In this document: positions 6,428 through 10,619 of the stretch, piece after piece | Layout: each line of letters starts with the position of its first letter | Position numbering within the stretch: position 1 is the first letter of the stretch | From: an uncultured Erysipelotrichales bacterium | GTDB lineage: Bacteria > Bacillota_I > Bacilli_A > Erysipelotrichales > Coprobacillaceae | Direction: 5' to 3' | Assembly (NCBI GenBank): GCA_910586805.1 | Contig: CAJUJC010000078.1 | Location: forward strand, 1 to 10,619 | DNA length: 10,619 nt | Notes under the pieces: model-generated | The model's input: only the letters and a program-made list of their open reading frames with translations | Databases searched by the model: none | Told to the model about the DNA's origin: nothing | Program-made: the position numbers and the translations under genes

Positions 6428-7428
6428 AAAAAGGATATCCTTATATTGATATTATGAGAATTGTTGCATCCTTATTTGTTATTGCTATACATATTGCACC
6501 TTTTTTTCAAATTAATCCAGCCTTAGATACATTCATAACAAGAGTTATAGGAAGATTAGCAGTTCCTTTCTTTTTTATTACGACTTCTTTCTTTTTGTTT
6601 AAAGATGGCTATCCATCAAAACAACGTATAAGCAAAACAATATTTCATTTATTGAAATGGTATGTTTTTGCAATAATCATCTATATTCCTTTAATGATAT
6701 ATAATGGATATTTTATACAAGATCATCTTTTCTTTGAAATGATTAAAGATTTATTGATAGATGGAACATTTTATCATTTATGGTATTTTCCTGCTGTCAT
6801 TATTGGATTAGTAATTGTTTGCATCATAACAAAATATTTACCAAAGTATAGTTTTGTTATTGTGAGTCTTTTATATATTATTGGGTTATGTGGTGATAGC
6901 TATTATGGACTTATCTCACAAGTTAAATTTGTGGATTATACTTTCAATAATTTATTTCAATTTATGGATTATACAAGAAATGGATTTTTCTTTGCACCTA
7001 TGTTTTTAATGTTAGGAGTTATACTTGCAAATGAAAAAAAGAATTTTAAAAATAATATGAGTTTTATTTTCTTGGTATTTTGTTTAAGTCTAATGATTGT
7101 TGAAGCAAGTTTTCTTCATAAATTAAGTTTCATAAAACATGATTCTATGTATTTGTTTTTACCATTTGTTTCTTATTTCTTGTTTTCATTATTGAAAAGT
7201 TATCGTGGAGAAAGATATATATATTATAAAGATATTTCATTATGGGTTTATTTGATTCATCCATTAATGATTGTTGTTGTAAGAATGATAGGTAAGGGTG
7301 TGTCATGTATGCCTTTGGTTGAAAATAATTTAGTTCAATTTCTATGTGTTACTTTATATTCATTTGTTTTTGCATATGGTGTGCATTGGTTAATGAGGAA
7401 AAAGAATTATGAGAGAACAAGTGTTTGA
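6424..7428 (+). CDS. vanTm: VanTm, membrane acyltransferase-like half of VanT (possible L-Ser uptake)
   Basis: This 334-residue integral membrane protein is of the acyltransferase 3 (OafA-like) family, with about ten hydrophobic segments. The family's R-x10-H motif is present (R12 in DIMRIVAS and H23 in IAIHIAPF). Other family features are the HLWYFPA segment and WVYLIHPLMIV near the C-terminus. It corresponds to the N-terminal membrane domain of VanT serine racemases, thought to bring L-Ser to the racemase. In vanC, vanE and vanG clusters this domain is fused to the racemase; in vanL it is a separate gene, as here. The start ATG at 6424 has GGAGG at 6411-6415 and overlaps the vanXY stop as ATGA, a clear coupling signal. 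The ATG at 6409 contains the Shine-Dalgarno site and is rejected. It overlaps the racemase gene by 20 bp. Confidence 0.85.
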   Translation: MKKGYPYIDIMRIVASLFVIAIHIAPFFQINPALDTFITRVIGRLAVPFFFITTSFFLFKDGYPSKQRISKTIFHLLKWYVFAIIIYIPLMIYNGYFIQDHLFFEMIKDLLIDGTFYHLWYFPAVIIGLVIVCIITKYLPKYSFVIVSLLYIIGLCGDSYYGLISQVKFVDYTFNNLFQFMDYTRNGFFFAPMFLMLGVILANEKKNFKNNMSFIFLVFCLSLMIVEASFLHKLSFIKHDSMYLFLPFVSYFLFSLLKSYRGERYIYYKDISLWVYLIHPLMIVVVRMIGKGVSCMPLVENNLVQFLCVTLYSFVFAYGVHWLMRKKNYERTSV

Positions 7429-8566
7429 TAATCGAAGAAGTTGGATAGAAATTGATTTACAATCATTGAGATATAATGTTCAACAAATATTAACACAGCT
7501 TCAAAGTAAGGATCAATTAATGGCAGTTGTAAAATCGGATGCTTATGGACATGGTGCAGTGAAAATATCTCAAGAATTAAATAAGATGGGTATTTATTCT
7601 TTTGCAGTGGCAACATTATCAGAAGGAATTGAGTTAAGAAAAAATGGTGTGATAGGTCAAATATTGATTTTAGGATATACTGATCCTTATTATGCTAGAA
7701 TGATTCAAGAATATGATTTAACACAAACAGTTATTGATTATCAGTACGCTTTGTCCTTACAACAACAAAACATTCCTATTTGCGTTCATATTGCTTTAGA
7801 TACAGGAATGCATCGTTTAGGAGAAATGACTCATAATCTATCACAAATTAAAAATATTTTTCAATTTTCATCTTTACATATTACAGGAATGTTTTCTCAT
7901 TTGTGTGTATGTGATGAAACTACTAATGAAAGTCAAAATTATACACTTTCACAAATTCAATATTTTTGTCATACAGTAAATCAATTAAAAAAAGAAGGGT
8001 ATAATGTTGGGAAAGTACATTTGTTAAGTAGTTATGGTTTTATTTATTATCCTCATTATCAATTAGATTATGTAAGAATGGGTATTTTATTATATGGTGT
8101 GGATTCATCTTTTCCTAAACAAATGAAATTATCTTTAAAACCTGTTCTCTCTTTAAAATCAAAAATTGCATTAATAAAGAAAGTATCACAAAATCAAACA
8201 ATAGGATATGGAAGAACATATACAACAACACAATGTATGAAAATAGCAGTTGTACCTATTGGATATGCTGATGGATTACCTAGATCTTTATCAAATGTAG
8301 GAAAAGTTATCGTTAAAGGACAGTTTGCACCCATTGTTGGTCGTATTTGTATGGATCAAATGATGATAGATGTTACTCATATTCATCATGTAGAAAGAGG
8401 GGATATTGTAACAATTATAGGTGAAGATCATGTTTATCAAGGTGTTGAAACAATAGCTAAACAGTCTTGTACAATATCTAATGAAATATTGAGTCAATTA
8501 GGATTTCGATTACCTAAGATATATATAAATGAAATGCAAAACATAACAAAGATAAAGTCAATATAA
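7409..8566 (+). CDS. vanTr: VanTr, PLP-dependent alanine/serine racemase half of VanT
   Basis: This 385-residue fold-type III racemase has an alanine racemase barrel (about 10-235) and a C-terminal beta domain (about 240-375). PLP Lys is K42 in VVKSDAYGHG; the second catalytic residue is Y267 in IGYGRTY. R136 (DTGMHRLG) and R223 (VRMGILLYG) match conserved active-site positions, and GRICMDQMMIDV (311-322) is the dimer-side entry segment. In this setting it should make D-Ser from L-Ser for the ligase. It has no membrane segments, so the membrane part is supplied by the preceding gene. At the position that by eye aligns with Tyr354 of Geobacillus alanine racemase it has Phe366 (LGFRLPK), not the Asn reported for VanT serine racemases, so D-Ala production remains possible. 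The ATG at 7409 has GAGG 10 nt upstream and overlaps the membrane gene in another frame; both proteins look intact. Confidence 0.88.
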   Translation: MREQVFDNRRSWIEIDLQSLRYNVQQILTQLQSKDQLMAVVKSDAYGHGAVKISQELNKMGIYSFAVATLSEGIELRKNGVIGQILILGYTDPYYARMIQEYDLTQTVIDYQYALSLQQQNIPICVHIALDTGMHRLGEMTHNLSQIKNIFQFSSLHITGMFSHLCVCDETTNESQNYTLSQIQYFCHTVNQLKKEGYNVGKVHLLSSYGFIYYPHYQLDYVRMGILLYGVDSSFPKQMKLSLKPVLSLKSKIALIKKVSQNQTIGYGRTYTTTQCMKIAVVPIGYADGLPRSLSNVGKVIVKGQFAPIVGRICMDQMMIDVTHIHHVERGDIVTIIGEDHVYQGVETIAKQSCTISNEILSQLGFRLPKIYINEMQNITKIKSI

Positions 8567-8578
8567 TTGTTATTTATT

Positions 8579-8595
8579 ATGAAACTTTGTTTCAT
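8579..8595. promoter_or_regulatory. Palindromic operator, copy 2 (probable RpiR-like binding site)
   Basis: ATGAAACTTTGTTTCAT is the exact reverse complement of the site at 1145-1161. It lies 12 bp after the racemase stop. Its centre (8587) is 66 bp before the -35 of the second glycosidase promoter, compared with 65 bp for the first glycosidase. It also covers a possible alternative promoter (TTGTTT at 8587-8592, 17 bp, TATAAG at 8610-8615). Confidence 0.75.
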
Positions 8596-8610
8596 TCAAA
8601 GTTGGTTTTT
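8583..8610 (+). terminator. Weak terminator-like hairpin after the racemase gene
   Basis: AACTTTG (8583-8589) pairs with CAAAGTT (8597-8603) around a 7-nt loop, followed by GG and TTTTT (8606-8610). It begins 16 nt after the racemase stop. Its 5' arm uses bases of the operator palindrome, so in RNA it competes with the operator's own hairpin. With a 7-bp AT-rich stem it is probably weak. Confidence 0.4.
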
Positions 8611-8644
8611 ATAAGAAAATATGAAATGTTTTTATAAAATGATG

Positions 8645-8676
8645 AAAAGATATTTACTCTTGTGTAAATATCTTTT
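8645..8676. terminator. Strong hairpin, probable terminator of the van operon
   Basis: A 13-bp perfect stem (AAAAGATATTTAC at 8645-8657 with GTAAATATCTTTT at 8664-8676) encloses a 6-nt loop. It has A4 on the left and T4 on the right, so it could act in both directions. It lies over the -35 and spacer of the promoter predicted for the second glycosidase. If that gene is instead transcribed from further upstream, the hairpin would sit in its leader 23 nt before the GGAGG. Confidence 0.6.
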
Positions 8677-8681
8677 AAAAT
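8653..8681 (+). promoter_or_regulatory. Candidate promoter of the second glycosidase gene
   Basis: TTTACT (8653-8658), a 17-bp spacer and TAAAAT (8676-8681) mirror the first glycosidase promoter (TTTACC, 17 bp, TATAAT). The distance to the upstream palindrome is also nearly the same (66 and 65 bp). Transcription would start near 8688. An alternative overlapped by the operator is TTGTTT/TATAAG (8587-8615). Confidence 0.5.
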
Positions 8682-8714
8682 AAATTTATGAAGTATAAAG
8701 GAGGATTTTATTAC

Positions 8715-10127
8715 ATGGAAAAGAAAATGCCTAAAGATTTTTATTGGGGTGGTTCAGTTTCATCATTTCAAACCGAAGGTGCTAGAAATGAAGGAGGAAA
8801 AGGATTATGTATTTATGATGTTAGACCTATGAATCCTGAATTTTCAGATTGGAATGATGGAATTGATGCTTATCATCGTTATGATGAAGATATAGCATTA
8901 ATGAAAGGTATGGGATTTAATTTTTATCGTTTTTCTATTTGTTGGTCAAGAATTATTCCTAATGGAACATTGGATGAACCAGTTAATGAAGAAGGTGTTA
9001 AATTTTATAATGAATTAATTGATAAATTATTAGCTGCAGGAATTGAACCTATGATTACATTAGTTCATTTTGATATGCCTTATAAATTAGTAAAAGAACA
9101 TAATGGTTTTGCATCTCGTTATGTTGTAGATTGTTTTGAAAGATATGCAAAAGTTTGTATTGAAAGATTTGGAGATAGAGTTAAACATTGGATGAGTTTC
9201 AATGAACAAAACTTACATGGTATGATGCTAAGAGTTTCTAATGCTGAAGATATTCCTGAAGGTGTAAGTTATCCAAAACATTTGTATCAAGTGAATCACA
9301 ATGTTTTCATTGCACACTGTAAAGCAGTAAGAGCTTTAAGACAAATGCAACCTGATGCTCAATTCTGTGGTATGAACGCTGTCACAAATATTTATCCTTA
9401 TACCAATACACCAAAAAATAACTTGTTTGCATGGCAAGCTTATCAATATATGAATGGATTCCATTGTGATGTTTATTCACAAGGTAAATATCCTGATTAT
9501 ATGATTGCTTATTTAGAAAATAGAGGATGGATGCCTCATTTTGAAGAAGAAGATGAAGAATTATTAAAATATACAGTTGATTATATTGCATTTAGTTATT
9601 ATCGTTCTAACACAGTAACTGAAGGTGAATTTGATAATGAAAGGCCTTATCATGAAGTTGTTTCAGAACATACAGTAAAAAATCCTCATTGTGAAGCAAA
9701 TGAATGGGATTGGGAAATTGATCCAATTGGATTTAGATGGACTTTAAATGATTTATATACACGTTCACGTTTACCAGTTTTTGTTTTAGAAAATGGTATT
9801 GGATGGCGTGAAGATATGTCACAAGAAGAAATTGATACTATGTTAGCTGAAGGAAGAACAATTGAAGATGATTATAGAATTAATTATCATAGAGATCACA
9901 TTCAAGAAATGAAAAATGCAATGTTTGAAGAAGGTGTTGACTGTTTAGGTTATATTACATGGGGACCAATTGATATCTTAGCAAGTATGGCTAATATGGA
10001 TAAGAGATATGGATTTGTATATGTCAATAGAACAAATAAAGATTTAAGAGATTTAAAACGTATACCAAAGAAATCATATGCATGGGTGAAAAAGGCATTT
10101 GAATCTAATGGCGAAGATTTAGATTAA
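8715..10127 (+). CDS. Family 1 glycoside hydrolase, probable 6-phospho-beta-glucosidase
   Basis: This 470-residue cytoplasmic GH1 enzyme hydrolyses 6-phospho-beta-glucosides delivered by PTS uptake. The N-terminal motif FYWGGSVSSFQTEGA is typical. The acid/base is E164 in SFNEQN and the nucleophile E359 in VLENG. The WGPIDILASMANMDKRYGFVYV region (416-437) contains Ser424, Lys430 and Tyr432, the phosphate-binding K-x-Y pattern of phospho-beta-glucosidases such as BglA/AscB. It is only loosely similar to the first GH1 protein, so the two are not a recent tandem copy and probably differ in substrate. The ATG at 8715 is chosen because AAGGAGG (8698-8704) precedes it by 10 nt; an in-frame ATG at 8688 lies before that site. 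It has its own promoter, an upstream palindrome shared with the rpiR-like gene and its own terminator. Confidence 0.93.
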   Translation: MEKKMPKDFYWGGSVSSFQTEGARNEGGKGLCIYDVRPMNPEFSDWNDGIDAYHRYDEDIALMKGMGFNFYRFSICWSRIIPNGTLDEPVNEEGVKFYNELIDKLLAAGIEPMITLVHFDMPYKLVKEHNGFASRYVVDCFERYAKVCIERFGDRVKHWMSFNEQNLHGMMLRVSNAEDIPEGVSYPKHLYQVNHNVFIAHCKAVRALRQMQPDAQFCGMNAVTNIYPYTNTPKNNLFAWQAYQYMNGFHCDVYSQGKYPDYMIAYLENRGWMPHFEEEDEELLKYTVDYIAFSYYRSNTVTEGEFDNERPYHEVVSEHTVKNPHCEANEWDWEIDPIGFRWTLNDLYTRSRLPVFVLENGIGWREDMSQEEIDTMLAEGRTIEDDYRINYHRDHIQEMKNAMFEEGVDCLGYITWGPIDILASMANMDKRYGFVYVNRTNKDLRDLKRIPKKSYAWVKKAFESNGEDLD

Positions 10128-10148
10128 GAGTGGAAACACTCTTTTTTT
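10126..10148 (+). terminator. Intrinsic terminator after the second glycosidase
   Basis: AAGAGTG (10126-10132) pairs with CACTCTT (10137-10143) around a GAAA tetraloop, followed by five more T residues. The stop codon overlaps its first bases. Confidence 0.88.
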
Positions 10149-10159
10149 GTTGTTATAAT
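10131..10159 (+). promoter_or_regulatory. Candidate promoter of the S51 peptidase gene
   Basis: An extended -10 with a perfect hexamer, TGTTATAAT (10151-10159), lies 17 bp after TGGAAA (10131-10136), which falls within the preceding terminator hairpin. The ribosome-binding site AGGGTGA (10167-10173) follows 5 nt before the ATG. Confidence 0.6.
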
Positions 10160-10178
10160 AAACGAGAGGGTGAGAATA

Positions 10179-10619
10179 ATGAATATATTATTAAGTTCTT
10201 ATGATTTTCATGAACCATGGGCACAGGATATTATGAAACCTATATTAAAACCAAGTATGAAAGTTGTTGTGATTCCTTTTTCATTTGATAAAAAAGAAGT
10301 TCAAAGCAAAGAACAATTTGATCAACATTATGGTCCTCAAGGAAAACATATTCCTTATATTTATAGACCTTTTGACTATTATGGATTAAAAGATATTACG
10401 ATACTAGATTATTATCGTGATAGTTATGAATATATGCAACAATGTGTTAAAAAAGCGGATATCTTATTTATGACTGGTGGCTTACCTGATCAATATTTAG
10501 AAAGATTAAATGAATGTGGATTGAGTGATTTGATTCGTAAAGGAAATTATATAGTCATTGGAGCAAGTGCTGGAGCAATGGTGCAATTGACACATTATCA
10601 TGTAACTCCTGATGATGAT
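10179..10619 (+). CDS. Peptidase S51 (dipeptidase E/type 1 glutamine amidotransferase-like) protein, 3' end outside the window
   Basis: The first 147 residues are visible, and the frame is open to the right edge. The protein starts MNILLSSYDF and has a Rossmann-like alternation of strands and helices, the motif FMTGGLPDQ (97-105) and the nucleophile elbow VIGASAGAM with Ser130 in G-A-S-A-G-A. This is the signature of the S51 family, whose known members cleave Asp-X dipeptides (PepE) or cyanophycin fragments. The region after about 147, including the catalytic His, is not in the window, so the substrate cannot be told. It has its own promoter and ribosome-binding site after the terminator and seems unrelated to the van or glycosidase genes. 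Confidence 0.85.
   Translation, partial: MNILLSSYDFHEPWAQDIMKPILKPSMKVVVIPFSFDKKEVQSKEQFDQHYGPQGKHIPYIYRPFDYYGLKDITILDYYRDSYEYMQQCVKKADILFMTGGLPDQYLERLNECGLSDLIRKGNYIVIGASAGAMVQLTHYHVTPDDD

Noticed and set aside
7407..7616. Open frames of about 60-70 codons on the minus strand within the van and glycosidase genes (e.g. 1580-1792, 3167-3352, 6014-6196, 7407-7616, 8291-8497, 9382-9591)
   Set aside because: All lie opposite well-supported genes, have no convincing ribosome-binding site or family resemblance, and are expected by chance in AT-rich coding DNA.
8579..8714. BglG/LicT-type RNA antiterminator site before the second glycosidase
   Set aside because: The hairpin at 8645-8676 is a plain perfect stem and lacks the bulged, conserved ribonucleic antiterminator layout; no antiterminator gene is present.
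1..10619. Insertion sequence, integrase, CRISPR array, tRNA or rRNA
   Set aside because: No transposase core, terminal inverted repeats, regularly spaced repeats or tRNA-like folds were seen; the Rpn-like tail at the left edge alone is not evidence of a mobile element here.

Overview
The window is AT-rich (roughly 30% G+C by eye), with strong Shine-Dalgarno sites (GGAGG, GGTGAT), TTG/ATG starts, short U-tailed terminators and the standard genetic code. This points to a low-GC Bacillota. The gene content (a D-Ala-D-Ser type van cluster beside phospho-beta-glucosidase genes and an Rpn-type nuclease tail) fits a gut anaerobe of the Erysipelotrichia type (Coprobacillus/Thomasclavelia-like). The genus is an inference, not something the sequence proves.

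Layout. 1-248: C-terminal end of an Rpn/PD-(D/E)XK-type protein and a shared bidirectional terminator. 245-1120 (minus): RpiR-family regulator with an HTH and a SIS domain. 1137-1246: divergent control region with a 17-bp palindrome. 1274-2674: family 1 glycoside hydrolase. 2743-8566: a complete glycopeptide-resistance cluster in the order vanR, vanS, ligase, vanXY, membrane acyltransferase (VanTm), racemase (VanTr). 8579-8681: control region carrying a second copy of the palindrome. 8715-10127: second family 1 glycoside hydrolase. 10179-10619: start of a peptidase S51 (PepE-like) gene, cut by the window end.

How the parts work together. VanS is expected to sense the cell-envelope/glycopeptide signal and phosphorylate VanR. 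VanR probably binds a set of 11-bp repeats just upstream of the ligase gene. The ligase carries the EKY omega-loop motif of D-Ala-D-Ser ligases. VanXY removes D-Ala-D-Ala and D-Ala-ended precursors. VanTm and VanTr would supply D-Ser, split into two genes as in the enterococcal vanL cluster rather than fused as in vanC/E/G. The four structural genes overlap end to end and are probably one coupled transcript. The flanking glycosidases appear to belong to one RpiR regulon, because both have the same 17-bp palindrome about 65 bp upstream of a matching promoter.

The most notable points are: (1) the hybrid architecture, with vanG-like gene order and a vanL-like split racemase; (2) a strong hairpin terminator between vanS and the ligase gene that contains the likely inducible promoter, so only vanRS read-through RNA can fold it; (3) 11-bp phased repeats as candidate VanR sites; (4) the paired RpiR operators with conserved spacing that bracket the van cluster; and (5) a Phe in the racemase pocket where serine racemases of this family are reported to have Asn.
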